A DNA stretch of 64,000 nucleotides from Runella rosea (lineage in GTDB: Bacteria; Bacteroidota; Bacteroidia; Cytophagales; Spirosomataceae), in NCBI RefSeq assembly GCF_003325355.1, contig NZ_CP030850.1:2170001-2234000 (forward strand), in the 5' to 3' direction. Of this stretch, positions 45,252 through 53,490 are shown piece by piece. How positions within the stretch are numbered: position 1 is the stretch's first letter; every line of letters begins with the position of its first letter. The notes beneath the pieces are model-generated. The model had not been told where the DNA came from. It searched no databases and worked only from the letters and a program-made list of their open reading frames with translations. A program made the translations under genes and the position numbers.

Positions 45252-46904
45252 TTACTTATACACTTTCTCATAATACTCCGCCGCCATGCGGTCGGAGTTG
45301 AAAAAGCCCCCAACTTCGTTCATGCTTCGCAAAACCATTTCCTGCCAATCGTTGGGGCGCTCATAATACAGCGGCAGTATCTCATTTTCCAACACATTCA
45401 ACATATTCGACATATCTTCCCAATCGCGTGCCGATTCCGACGCTACGGGTACAATGAAAGAATTCTCGCCGTGCCGCGAAAACTCACACACCCAGCCGTC
45501 GTAAGTTGAAAAATTCAGACTGGCGTTCATAGCCGCCGTCATACCGCTCGTTCCCGACGCCTCACGCGGGACAATCGGGGTATTGAGCCACACATCAGAA
45601 CCCTGTTTCAGTTCTTTCGACAACGCCAATTCGTAGCCCGTCAACACCGCCATGTTTGGGTATAAATGACTCAGATAAAACAGTTGGTTGAAAGTATAAA
45701 TGGCACCTTCATCTTTCGGATACGGTTTTCCTGCCCAGATAAACTGAATCGGAAAATCTTTATTTCGCATGAGTCGGTCAAACCGCTCGCGGTCGCGGGT
45801 AAGGAGTTCGGGGCGCTTGTAGGCGGCAAAGCGTCGGGCCCAAACGACCGTCAAAATATTGGGGTCAAACAACTTACCGACCTGATCGGCAACGGTTTTG
45901 AAAAGTTCTCGTTTGAGTTCTTTTTTACGGTTTTCCAATCCATCCAAATCATTTTCAACGCGCGCCTTTTCGAGTTCAGCGTCCACCCAAGAGGCTTTAT
46001 GCTGCGAATTGGTCACGTGCGTAATCTCACAAATATCTCCCGCGGCACTCCACATTCTACGCGATACTTCGCCGTGCAATTTGGAAACGGCATTGGCCTG
46101 ATGACTCAACCGCAGCGCCGCCAATGAATGACTAAAAACGGTGTCGTGCGGGCCGATACCCGTGATTTTTCGAACACTATGCAGCGGAACACCTGCAAAA
46201 AAACTTAGGCTCTCCAAAAAGTGAATATCGTGTTTTTCGTTGCCTGCTTCTTCGGGCGTATGCGTCGTAAAAACCAATCTTTTTTTGACAGATTCCCTCT
46301 TGCCCAACTTTTTATACAAATAATACACCGACGATACCGCGTGGGCTTCGTTGAGGTGATAAATATCGGGTTCGTAACCGATTTCATCCAAAAACTTGGC
46401 TCCGCCGATGCCCAGAAGCATACATTGCATCACTTTTACGGCGGCATCAGAATCATAAAGATGATAGGATATTTGGCGGGCCCACGGCTCGTTTCCGTCG
46501 GTGTCGGTCGTTAAAAAAAACATCGGGACCGTTCCAAACAGCTTCGGGTCCAAAAAATAAGCGGCTACCCAAACGGGTTGATAGGCGATGGTGATTTGAA
46601 ATCGAATGCCAGTGTCTTTCAGGAAACTATACATTTTTTCCCGAAACTGTGGCACCATGCTGTTGTCGGTAGCCCGCACTTGGTCATAGTACCCATGTTT
46701 CCACAAAATACCGATACCGATGAGATTCTGACGCAAATCATGAGCGCTTTTCATGTGCGAGCCCGCCAGAAACCCCAGCCCTCCCGAGTACGTTTTTAGG
46801 GCTTGGTCAATGGCAAATTCCATCGAAAAATAAGCCACCGATTTTTTGAAACGGGGGTCTATCGCGTACGGATGGGCATACGCTGAAGGAAGTTTTTTAG
46901 CCAT
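45252..46904 (-). CDS. Alpha-glucan family phosphorylase (GT35), PLP-Lys changed
   Basis: From the ATG at 46902-46904 (a longer frame adds 22 poor codons) the product has 550 residues, the short alpha-glucan phosphorylase type: VAYFSMEFAIDQALKTYSGG, FTTHTPEEAGNEKHD, TVVWARRFAAYKRPELL, QFIWAGKPYPKDEGA. The PLP-anchoring region EASGTSGMTAAMNASLNF carries Thr456 where classical phosphorylases have the Lys that binds pyridoxal phosphate. It would degrade cytoplasmic glycogen to glucose-1-phosphate if active; the change makes that uncertain. Confidence 0.88.
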   Translation of the reverse strand: MAKKLPSAYAHPYAIDPRFKKSVAYFSMEFAIDQALKTYSGGLGFLAGSHMKSAHDLRQNLIGIGILWKHGYYDQVRATDNSMVPQFREKMYSFLKDTGIRFQITIAYQPVWVAAYFLDPKLFGTVPMFFLTTDTDGNEPWARQISYHLYDSDAAVKVMQCMLLGIGGAKFLDEIGYEPDIYHLNEAHAVSSVYYLYKKLGKRESVKKRLVFTTHTPEEAGNEKHDIHFLESLSFFAGVPLHSVRKITGIGPHDTVFSHSLAALRLSHQANAVSKLHGEVSRRMWSAAGDICEITHVTNSQHKASWVDAELEKARVENDLDGLENRKKELKRELFKTVADQVGKLFDPNILTVVWARRFAAYKRPELLTRDRERFDRLMRNKDFPIQFIWAGKPYPKDEGAIYTFNQLFYLSHLYPNMAVLTGYELALSKELKQGSDVWLNTPIVPREASGTSGMTAAMNASLNFSTYDGWVCEFSRHGENSFIVPVASESARDWEDMSNMLNVLENEILPLYYERPNDWQEMVLRSMNEVGGFFNSDRMAAEYYEKVYK

Positions 46905-47090
46905 AACTACGTTGCAATCACAGGTTGAAGAAGGTGCTAAACTAAGGAAATTTCCATTTACATCGGGCAATAAGGCAATTTTCTTGCGGTAAGCCTCAAC
47001 ATTTGTTCAATTTTCAACGCACAAATTGGCGTAATAGTCTATGAAGAAATCGTTTTTGGAGGCTGGTCACATAAAAATCACCGACCAATT

Positions 47091-47121
47091 TTGCAAATAC
47101 AGTCGTATTATCATACTTTTG
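47091..47121 (+). promoter_or_regulatory. Bacteroidota-type promoter of the tRNA gene
   Basis: TTTG (47091-47094) and TACTTTTG (47114-47121) match the -33 TTTG and -7 TAnnTTTG elements with a 19-base spacing. It lies 27 bases ahead of the tRNA 5' end. Confidence 0.75.
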
Positions 47122-47148
47122 CACCCACAAAATACCGAGAGGTATTTC

Positions 47149-47222
47149 GGGCCCATAGCTCAGTTGGTTAGAGCATCTGACTCATAATCAGGGGGTCGTA
47201 GGATCGTGCCCTACTGGGCCCA
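47149..47222 (+). tRNA. tRNA with CAT anticodon (elongator Met or Ile2)
   Basis: A 74-nt cloverleaf: acceptor GGGCCCA/TGGGCCC, D-arm GCTCAGTTGGTTAGAGC, anticodon loop CTCATAA with CAT at 47183-47185, T-arm GTAGG/CCTAC. Which of tRNA-Met or lysidine-modified tRNA-Ile it is cannot be settled by reading alone. The T-loop reads ATCGTGC instead of TTCGANT, swapping the usual T54-A58 for A54-T58. The CCA end is not encoded. It marks the left border of the accessory region. Confidence 0.92.
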
Positions 47223-47232
47223 CTTGATAATC

Positions 47233-47268
47233 AAGCACTTATGAGATAGAACTTGTAAGTGCTTTTTT
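47233..47268 (+). terminator. tRNA transcript terminator
   Basis: AAGCACTTA (47233-47241) pairs with TAAGTGCTT (47256-47264), followed by a T run to 47268, 10 bases beyond the tRNA. Confidence 0.8.
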
Positions 47269-47317
47269 ATTTGATACACACTTTGATACACAACTCTCTT
47301 GTATTCTCTAGTTTATT

Positions 47318-47578
47318 CTATTCTTTCAGGCAAATACTGAACCAAGAATGAGGGTAGTTTTTTCCAGAAATTACATAGTATAAAAGCTCAGCTGGTTCTA
47401 ATTTTACCATATCAACTCTATAGTATTTTCCCGCCAAGAATCCCTCACTATTGTAACTGCATATTACAATAAATGGACAGTGTAATCTACACAGCACTCC
47501 CTTTTGATTTACTATCATCACTGAGAAAGGGTCTAAATAATTAGGTCTGTCATGACTATAAATTTGAGGTGTTTCCAT
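47318..47578 (-). CDS. Hypothetical island protein
   Basis: An 86-residue protein (METPQIYSHDRPNYLDPFSV, then FIVICSYNSEGFLAGKYYRV) with Cys residues and mixed composition. It follows the DUF3871 gene on the same strand with a 48-base gap and is probably the last gene of that unit. No known domain. Confidence 0.55.
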   Translation of the reverse strand: METPQIYSHDRPNYLDPFSVMIVNQKGVLCRLHCPFIVICSYNSEGFLAGKYYRVDMVKLEPAELLYYVISGKNYPHSWFSICLKE

Positions 47579-47626
47579 AGTGATTCATGGTAAGAGGCTG
47601 GAAAAAGCCAGCCCCTATGTTTAAAG

Positions 47627-48613
47627 TTAAGATAAGAACCAATGGTACTCTTGCTGTTGAATGGCATGGCTAATACTGCCCACAAGTTCAAAAGCATTGA
47701 CAGACCTGCCCAAAAAAGAATCAATATAACTCTGCTTATTGGCTCCGGTGAAGAGGTTATACACTTTCCAGAGGCTAATGTCACCATTGTCCCTTTTACA
47801 GAATGATACATCGTGATAATAATCTCTGGCTATTGAACTGATTTGAGAATCACCAAAATGGAGTCTTGGCACCAACTTCTTTTCCTCAGCAGGCAGGAAT
47901 TGGTATAATCTTGCCCTGCCAATCATAGTTGCAAATTGATGCTCTGTAAGATAGGCTTCTGTCATAGATTGCATGGCTTTGAGATGATTGTTCATTTTGT
48001 AGCCCAATACCAGTTCATAAATCCCCTTCATCAGCTGTGATAGGTGCTTTGCTTTCAGGTTAAGAACCAATCCATCGGACCAAACACACAGGTTACAGCA
48101 CACTTTGTTCTGAAAACCAATGAAGATTTTGAAGTGCTCATCAGCTCCTTTTCTGTTGTAGAGGTTATCAAGATTGTAAGCCTTTACTCCACCAATGGTC
48201 AAAGATAACTCATTCCCATTGATTCTGTCCCTAATGCTGGCTACTTCAATCACAAACATCATTCTTTCAAAGTAAATGGTTTCTTCATGTGGCAGCAGGT
48301 CTTTGGCCCTTTTATCTTTGGCCTCAGGAATCCTACCCTTGATTGGGTGGGATACCCTGATGGCAGGAGATAAGATAGTCTCATTGGGAAAAACCTGATT
48401 GACAATTTCTAAGGCACAATTAATAAAATCCTGATGTGAAATCACTGGCTCATTATCTTTTACAAAGACTGGAATTAAGTGCTGTTGTTCCAATTCTGCC
48501 AAAGACATGGGAATCGTATTGGCCTGTATAAAAGCCACTTCTGTTGAGGAGGTGATGATTTCCTGCTTAGAAACAGGTACTAAAGAGTGATTATTGACGA
48601 GTTGCAGTTCCAT
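47627..48613 (-). CDS. DUF3871 family protein
   Basis: A 328-residue protein of the Bacteroidota DUF3871 family, common in integrated elements and plasmids: SHPIKGRIPEAKDKRAKDLL, YFERMMFVIEVASIRDRING, LTIGGVKAYNLDNLYNRKGA. No catalytic motif is known. Its start overlaps the AAA ATPase gene by 23 bases; both probably act in replication or recombination of the element (inference from context). Confidence 0.82.
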   Translation of the reverse strand: MELQLVNNHSLVPVSKQEIITSSTEVAFIQANTIPMSLAELEQQHLIPVFVKDNEPVISHQDFINCALEIVNQVFPNETILSPAIRVSHPIKGRIPEAKDKRAKDLLPHEETIYFERMMFVIEVASIRDRINGNELSLTIGGVKAYNLDNLYNRKGADEHFKIFIGFQNKVCCNLCVWSDGLVLNLKAKHLSQLMKGIYELVLGYKMNNHLKAMQSMTEAYLTEHQFATMIGRARLYQFLPAEEKKLVPRLHFGDSQISSIARDYYHDVSFCKRDNGDISLWKVYNLFTGANKQSYIDSFLGRSVNAFELVGSISHAIQQQEYHWFLS

Positions 48614-49454
48614 TGGTAGATAGAGTTTGAGATAGAATAGTAGAAACAGGAGTTTGTAGTTGGGTTTTACGCTGATTGAAATAGCTCAGGTGAGATTGCT
48701 GATACTCAGGATGTGACAAATAGAGTTCTCTTAATTCATCCATAGTTTGACATTCAATGATATACTCATGAAAAGGTTTATCAGATTGTCCTAATTGGCA
48801 CCAATTATATATGAGTTTTCCAGTTTGAGCAGTAATGGTGAATTCAGGTTGTCCTGCAAATAATCCTGTACGGTCTTTGGTCGCGATGGCATGGTGTTTA
48901 TTGTCCAGTTCAAAGACCAATGTGAGTTCATAATCAGTGCCTTCTCTTTGGATTGGCTTCATTCCTACCTTTTCAGGCACTTGCTTGCCATTTTTCTCAT
49001 TCAGTACATAATCCTGTTTGGCTCTGAGGGTACAGATGATATGGCAATCTGCTTGTAGAATAGCTTGAATCAGCTGTTGATGTCTAGGAGTGAATTTAGC
49101 CCAGTTGGTGTAACTGTTGCCTGTCAGCTGTGAATGAGCATCCAAGATATACTCCCATTCTAAACTCAAACTATCAATGATAACCACCTGTATTTTGGCC
49201 TCAGTGCATACCTTAATAGCCTGAATGTAGAGTTCAGGAGAGAAGGGTGGCTTTAAGGGTAGAATATAAAAACTACCTAAGTGAGCATAAAGTGAAGCAC
49301 TTTGATTTTCAGTATCAATGACAGCTATTTGCTTCCAGTCATTGACCAGTCCAAAAGCCATGAGCAAAGCAGAATAGGTTTTTCCACTACCTGAGCTGCC
49401 CTGTAGCCCTAATTTGATTTTGACATTTTTACGTTGTGCTGGTTGTAATTGCAT
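48591..49454 (-). CDS. Phage-type AAA ATPase (Sak4/RecA-like)
   Basis: A 287-residue ATPase from the ATG at 49452-49454; the 11 codons upstream are unlikely. It has Walker A GLQGSSGSGKTYSALLMA, a Walker B region VVIIDSLSLEWEYILDAH and sensor ADCHIICTLRAKQDYV. This is the AAA_24 / Sak4-like RecA-fold family found in phages and mobile elements, where it promotes single-strand annealing recombination. It is paired with the DUF3871 gene. Confidence 0.85.
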   Translation of the reverse strand: MQLQPAQRKNVKIKLGLQGSSGSGKTYSALLMAFGLVNDWKQIAVIDTENQSASLYAHLGSFYILPLKPPFSPELYIQAIKVCTEAKIQVVIIDSLSLEWEYILDAHSQLTGNSYTNWAKFTPRHQQLIQAILQADCHIICTLRAKQDYVLNEKNGKQVPEKVGMKPIQREGTDYELTLVFELDNKHHAIATKDRTGLFAGQPEFTITAQTGKLIYNWCQLGQSDKPFHEYIIECQTMDELRELYLSHPEYQQSHLSYFNQRKTQLQTPVSTILSQTLSTNGTATRQ

Positions 49455-49916
49455 TACAAGAGTAGATTTTAGTGAATAAAAGAACATAAGAAAGGGTAGA
49501 GCCTCTAGAAAGACCCTACCCCTTTGAAAATGATGTTTGAATGACTGTCACGCAGCTTCTAATTGATTGCCAAATGCAGCCTCTTCCACAGTGCCACTAA
49601 CTACAGACTGTATTCATAGCTGTAAATTCCTATGAAAGTGGTTCATCGTCACATTGGGTGAAAGTTGGGGTTTAAGCTTTAATTTTGAAGAATAGACTTT
49701 TCTTTCCTGACTTTTACGTGATACGTAATTGGGTACTGTAAGCATGATTGTAAATGTTTTAGTGTGATTGTTTTGATTTACCTTGAAGCCCCTTTCTCCG
49801 AAGTGTAATATACTTATCTAAAGTAATAAGGGGAGTAAGAGCTTCAAAAGTAAGCTAAGGGGGAGAGTAAGGGATTTGATTCACTCTCAGATGCCCATTT
49901 TAAGGAGACGGGGGGG
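49455..49916. other. Intergenic region with a possible decayed small gene
   Basis: A minus-strand frame at 49614-49745 reads MLTVPNYVSRKSQERKVYSS and ends after 43 codons, and a different frame immediately after it continues SVVSGTVEEAAFGNQLEAA to a stop at about 49557. Together they could be one small gene broken by a frameshift, but no family supports it. Otherwise nothing was recognised. Confidence 0.3.
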
Positions 49917-50384
49917 CTATTTTAGAAACTGTTTTTTGATGCGGCAAGCATAGAACTCGTCAGGGAAGGGGAAAGACCTAAGTGAAAAATTGGTTGAAGG
50001 CATGGAAGAATACAGCCAAAGCAAACGTTTTGGGTAGTTAGCTCCCTTGGCAATCCCACAATGACCCCAGCTCTCATTCCAGAACTGAACAATGTCACCT
50101 GCCTGTAATTCATTGATATTTACTTCTGTAGCAATCCCTCTTCTGACTAAATTATATACTACTCCTTTGATACGGGGGTCATTTTGTTGCCTCATTTGCC
50201 AAGCATCAGGATAATTGATATGCACTTCTTTGAGGTCTTTTTGACTGAATTTGATGGTAGTGGATTGCTGCAATACTACCACCATTGATTGCACACAATT
50301 TGAGAGGTGATAAGGGGGTAGTTTTACCTCAGTACATACTTTTTGGATGGGATGGAGAAGCAGGACAAGCAGTAGAACTCTCAT
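49917..50384 (-). CDS. NlpC/P60- or CHAP-like secreted cysteine peptidase
   Basis: A 155-residue protein with a short hydrophobic start (MRVLLLVLLLHPIQKV). The Cys in SNCVQSMVVVLQQS and the His in GDIVQFWNESWGHCGIAKGA fit the Cys-His pair of NlpC/P60/CHAP peptidoglycan amidohydrolases (LQAGDIVQF is a family hallmark). It would cut cell-wall peptides; on mobile elements such enzymes aid conjugation or lysis. It follows the small gene at 50387-50626 by 2 bases. Confidence 0.68.
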   Translation of the reverse strand: MRVLLLVLLLHPIQKVCTEVKLPPYHLSNCVQSMVVVLQQSTTIKFSQKDLKEVHINYPDAWQMRQQNDPRIKGVVYNLVRRGIATEVNINELQAGDIVQFWNESWGHCGIAKGANYPKRLLWLYSSMPSTNFSLRSFPFPDEFYACRIKKQFLK

Positions 50385-50386
50385 TA

Positions 50387-50626
50387 TCAGCTATTTTTAA
50401 TCAAAAAAGATAATTTTTTGAAGGGTTTTAATGAAAAAACATATACCACAACAGGATAATGGGTACAAGATTGGTAATTTTCTATTAAAGGCATACCCTT
50501 ATTGACAAAATGTAGTGTTTCAAGTTGGGTGTTTGAAAATATTAAGCCCCAATCAGAACGCTGAGGGTTTAGCTGGGTAACAGAATAAAAAAGATTGGCA
50601 ATACTACTTGTCCCAGTATAAGGCAC
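50387..50626 (-). CDS. Small hypothetical protein, start uncertain
   Basis: A 79-codon frame read from a GTG at 50626 (VPYTGTSSIANLFYSVTQLN). The same frame is open for about 35 further codons upstream (to about 50720) and encodes a hydrophobic segment (ASYFGILVLIRPLQVSNL, then SCIRKKTTTAPF), which would fit a membrane anchor, but no ATG is present. The real start is therefore unclear or the 5' end has been lost. It sits 2 bases before the NlpC-like gene. Confidence 0.4.
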   Translation of the reverse strand: MPYTGTSSIANLFYSVTQLNPQRSDWGLIFSNTQLETLHFVNKGMPLIENYQSCTHYPVVVYVFSLKPFKKLSFLIKNS

Positions 50627-50644
50627 AAAGGGTGCTGTGGTAGT

Positions 50645-50928
50645 CTTTTTCCTTATACAAGATAGATTTGATACCTGTAAGGGCCTAATAAGAACAAGTA
50701 TTCCAAAATAGCTGGCTAATCACATATACCGTTTCAACAAGTCAAGATAAAAGACTAACATTGCTCAGAGAAGTTTCTGCCTTATACAAAAGAAGTATGT
50801 CAATAGTTTTGCTAACCGCATACCACCCAACCAAACCAATATCGCTATATACACTTTACTTTGGTTTGCTAGGTTTAGAATAGCTTGCTGCTGGTAATGG
50901 GCTCATCATCTTCTGTATAAGGAAAAAG
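50645..50928. repeat. Inverted repeat pair, possible small mobile element
   Basis: CTTTTTCCTTATACAAGA at 50645-50662 is repeated inverted at 50912-50928 (CTTTTTCCTTATACAGA on the other strand); 15 bases match exactly from the outer end. A partial third match (CCTTATACAAAAGA) lies inside near 50783. No clear target duplication was seen. The enclosed segment has no gene but holds hairpin A. Confidence 0.5.
50825..50874. repeat. Hairpin A of the island hairpin family
   Basis: ACCCAACCAAACCAA (50825-50839) pairs with TTGGTTTGCTAGGT (50861-50874) with one bulged base and two mismatches. The left arm begins CCCAACCAA like hairpins B and D. Confidence 0.55.
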
Positions 50929-50978
50929 CTATTACAGCTGTAAATCTTGGCTCTTATTAGAACTATCGTAGCAATATC

Positions 50979-51037
50979 AAACCCAGCCAACCAAGACAAA
51001 ACACTTATAGATAAAATTATTTTAGTTGGCTGGGTTT
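50979..51037. repeat. Hairpin B of the island hairpin family
   Basis: AAACCCAGCCAAC (50979-50991) pairs perfectly with GTTGGCTGGGTTT (51025-51037). The stretch CCAACCAAGACAAAACACTT inside is nearly repeated in hairpin C (58556-58600). It lies on the 3' side of the minus-strand DndDE-like module. Confidence 0.75.
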
Positions 51038-51303
51038 TGAACCATGACTAAAATTAGAGATAAGTACTTCCTAAAAAGGCTTGGAGAGAACCGCATAGGG
51101 CTTTGTTAGATGAATTGAGTAATATACTGCAAATCAATTAGTTATAAAACAATGACAATTTTATAAATAGCTGATTTTCAATCATTTAAAAATATTCATT
51201 CAACAAAGCCACTACATAGGCTCAGAGAACAAAAGGGTTGAGTCAGGAAAAATGTATTTTAGGGGCAATCTTTCTAAGAATCAAGTAGATAATATTGAGA
51301 GGG

Positions 51304-51489
51304 CAGGACTTTCTCATAAAAATTAAATCACTGTAAATCAACGCTTTAATGTTGACCCTGAATTGATTGCTTGTCATTAAAATAACTAGCTGAGTTACAA
51401 AATCTAAATTTAGTCTCTCATAAAACTCTAAAAATACTCGTGTTAGCTGGGGGTTATGAGCAGTAAGTCATTTTTATGAGAAAGCCCTG
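51304..51489. mobile_element. MITE copy 1 (186 bp) with 10-bp target duplication
   Basis: Starts CAGGACTTTCTCATAAAAAT and ends ATTTTTATGAGAAAGCCCTG, forming about 20-bp terminal inverted repeats with one mismatch. ATTGAGAGGG flanks it on both sides (51294-51303 and 51490-51499), an exact 10-bp duplication. It has no coding capacity. Confidence 0.88.
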
Positions 51490-51701
51490 ATTGAGAGGGG
51501 GAATTAAATACAACAATAAGTACTGTAAATGCACTTGCCTTGTAAAACAACTTTGTCGCATGGTTTGCATGCCAAGGGGGAATTAATAGGCTGGCAGTAT
51601 TAAAAAGACTTTTGCACTTCCCAATAGCAAATTTTATAGAATTTAACTTAGTGTTTGTTTTTTTAGTGTTGTATTTTACCTTTATTAACTATCCATGCAA
51701 A

Positions 51702-51885
51702 CAGGGCGTTCTCATAAAAAAAACAAAGTGTTCGCCCACCTTCAGATAACAAGAGACTTCAAAGATTTATTTTATCAAACCTTAAATTTGGGGACTCATT
51801 TAGTTTTTTTAAGGACAAGCAAACACTTTAAGCTAAATATTAAAATGGTGATTTATATAGAGTTGGTTTATATGAGAAAATTCTG
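51702..51885. mobile_element. MITE copy 3 (184 bp), diverged
   Basis: Begins CAGGGCGTTCTCATAAAAA and ends TATGAGAAAATTCTG. The interior aligns with copies 1 (inverted) and 2 (same orientation), e.g. GGACAAGCAA and the run near ATATTAAAA. The flanks TCCATGCAAA and TCCATACAAC (8 of 10 equal) look like an aged 10-bp target duplication. Confidence 0.7.
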
Positions 51886-51909
51886 TCCATACAACAAAGA
51901 CATGTAAAA

Positions 51910-53490
51910 TTATAAATTCTCCTCTTTTCTAGTTTTCCACCATTGTCTTAACTCTAAAATTTTTGGGTCTCTAATGTTTATAAGTCCTTTTCCAGATTCT
52001 AATTTTTTTATTTCTGCTTCAAGTTTGTACTTACTAATTGGTGTACCAATGAAATTACTTATAACTTTATAATCTTTGTTTTGAATATTTAAGCAGATTG
52101 GTAATTTTACTTGAGAGGCAAAATCAAAATCCTTAGTTTTATAGTCTTCGGCACCTTGTGAAAGCATAATGATAATTACACCTTTTGACCTTAAAAGCCT
52201 TAGAAGTTCTTCTAGTGATTTTCGTGCATTTTTATTTTTTAAATAAATGTGTACTTCGTCAATAACTATAATATATCGGAGTGGAAAAATATGATCCGTT
52301 GGCTCACAATCGTTTGTGGAGCTGAAGTACGTATTAAAATATCTCAATAATAAAAAAACGAGAAGCTGTCTTAAGGTATCAGAAAGCGCAGGGGGAAGGT
52401 TTAGATATAAACTCTTTTCAAGTATATTTGGGTTGTTTACATCGCAATTGAAAATATTTATTGTTAAATCTTGAATCCCTGCAAATAATGTGTCTTGTTT
52501 TCTATTATTTTCGTAATAATATACCTCAATTGCGTTAAATAGTTCATTAATAGTAGGATACGTATGTATTTTGCTATCAAAAAGATTAGAAATAATATTA
52601 GTTAAAATGTTTTTTTGAGCAACACCAATATTAGGTACAAATGTAGCTATTGTATCAACAAAAGCTTTAATACTAAAAGGTCGTTGTCTCTCATCTAATG
52701 AAATTGAAAGTAAAGGGTTGAATTTGATACCATTGTCGTTAACAATATCAATAAACTCACAGTTTGAGGCATCCAAAAAAGGCTTCAGCTGAGAAAGATT
52801 TCCTTCACCTTTATAATCAAAAAAGATAAACTTTAGTTCATTGTTTGTTTTCTTAGATATTTGATACAGGATGTCTTTTATTAGTTGGGTTTTTCCCGAA
52901 CCTGCCATTCCCGCAATAGCAATATTTCTATTGTCGAATTCTCTAAGATCATTAATTTTAATTTCAAAAACTTCGCCATTTTCAGTCTTTCCTAATTCAA
53001 ATGTAAGCAAAGAAGTAAATTCTTTCATAGCATTTAAAACTACATTTGTGCTGCTAATTTTAACAGTATTAGACCTTAATATTAATCCATTTTTAATTGG
53101 TTTTAACAAGAATGAAATATGGTCACCATTAGTAATATCTCCTTTCTCTAATTCATTTATCCATAAATCTAAACCATCACGCAGATGAAATTTGTAAAGT
53201 TTTATAAATTCAATTTCAGAAAGTTCTTTTCCATAATGTTGGTCGAATATTGTTTTATATAAAACATAATTATCAGTGTCGTTAACTAAACGACCAAATA
53301 TGTTACTTGTAGGAGAGTATTCTCGACCATTTTGGGGTAAACTATTTTCATTTTCGTGAAACATTTTCCCTTTGTTAATACTTAATGCAAGAGCAATTCT
53401 TCCAGTTATAGTGTCTCTCTTGAAATTGTAGATATTAGTAATTCTATCCAAAAGATCAGTACTTTCATTGTCAATTTTAAATCTAATCAT
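51910..53490 (-). CDS. DndE-domain / HerA-type ATPase fusion protein
   Basis: A 526-residue protein. Residues 1-115 match the DndE family pattern (RITGxxxRIALALS-like helix, then LPQNGREYSPTSNIFGRLVN, then FKFHLRDGLDLW-like end); DndE binds nicked or modified DNA in phosphorothioation systems. Residues about 185-520 form a HerA/FtsK-type ATPase: Walker A GMAGSGKT (194-201), Walker B YIIVIDEVHIYL (406-417), a likely Arg/sensor region IIIMLSQGAEDYKT. So a DNA-binding module is joined to a DNA-translocating or remodelling ATPase. It is the last gene of the four-gene unit and overlaps the DndD-like gene by 8 bases. Confidence 0.78.
   Translation of the reverse strand: MIRFKIDNESTDLLDRITNIYNFKRDTITGRIALALSINKGKMFHENENSLPQNGREYSPTSNIFGRLVNDTDNYVLYKTIFDQHYGKELSEIEFIKLYKFHLRDGLDLWINELEKGDITNGDHISFLLKPIKNGLILRSNTVKISSTNVVLNAMKEFTSLLTFELGKTENGEVFEIKINDLREFDNRNIAIAGMAGSGKTQLIKDILYQISKKTNNELKFIFFDYKGEGNLSQLKPFLDASNCEFIDIVNDNGIKFNPLLSISLDERQRPFSIKAFVDTIATFVPNIGVAQKNILTNIISNLFDSKIHTYPTINELFNAIEVYYYENNRKQDTLFAGIQDLTINIFNCDVNNPNILEKSLYLNLPPALSDTLRQLLVFLLLRYFNTYFSSTNDCEPTDHIFPLRYIIVIDEVHIYLKNKNARKSLEELLRLLRSKGVIIIMLSQGAEDYKTKDFDFASQVKLPICLNIQNKDYKVISNFIGTPISKYKLEAEIKKLESGKGLINIRDPKILELRQWWKTRKEENL

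Larger units (their letters stand above)
50627..51909. other. Repeat-rich gene-free region
   Basis: This stretch of about 1.3 kb separates the NlpC-like pair from the DndDE-like module. It holds the inverted repeat pair 50645/50912, hairpins A and B, and two MITE copies (51304-51489, 51702-51885). No credible gene was found; a 70-codon plus-strand frame at 51695-51907 is the MITE itself. Confidence 0.6.

Noticed and set aside
51695-51907. 70-codon plus-strand reading frame before the DndDE-like module
   Set aside because: It coincides almost exactly with MITE copy 3; its codons are only the element's terminal repeats and interior, with no protein family.
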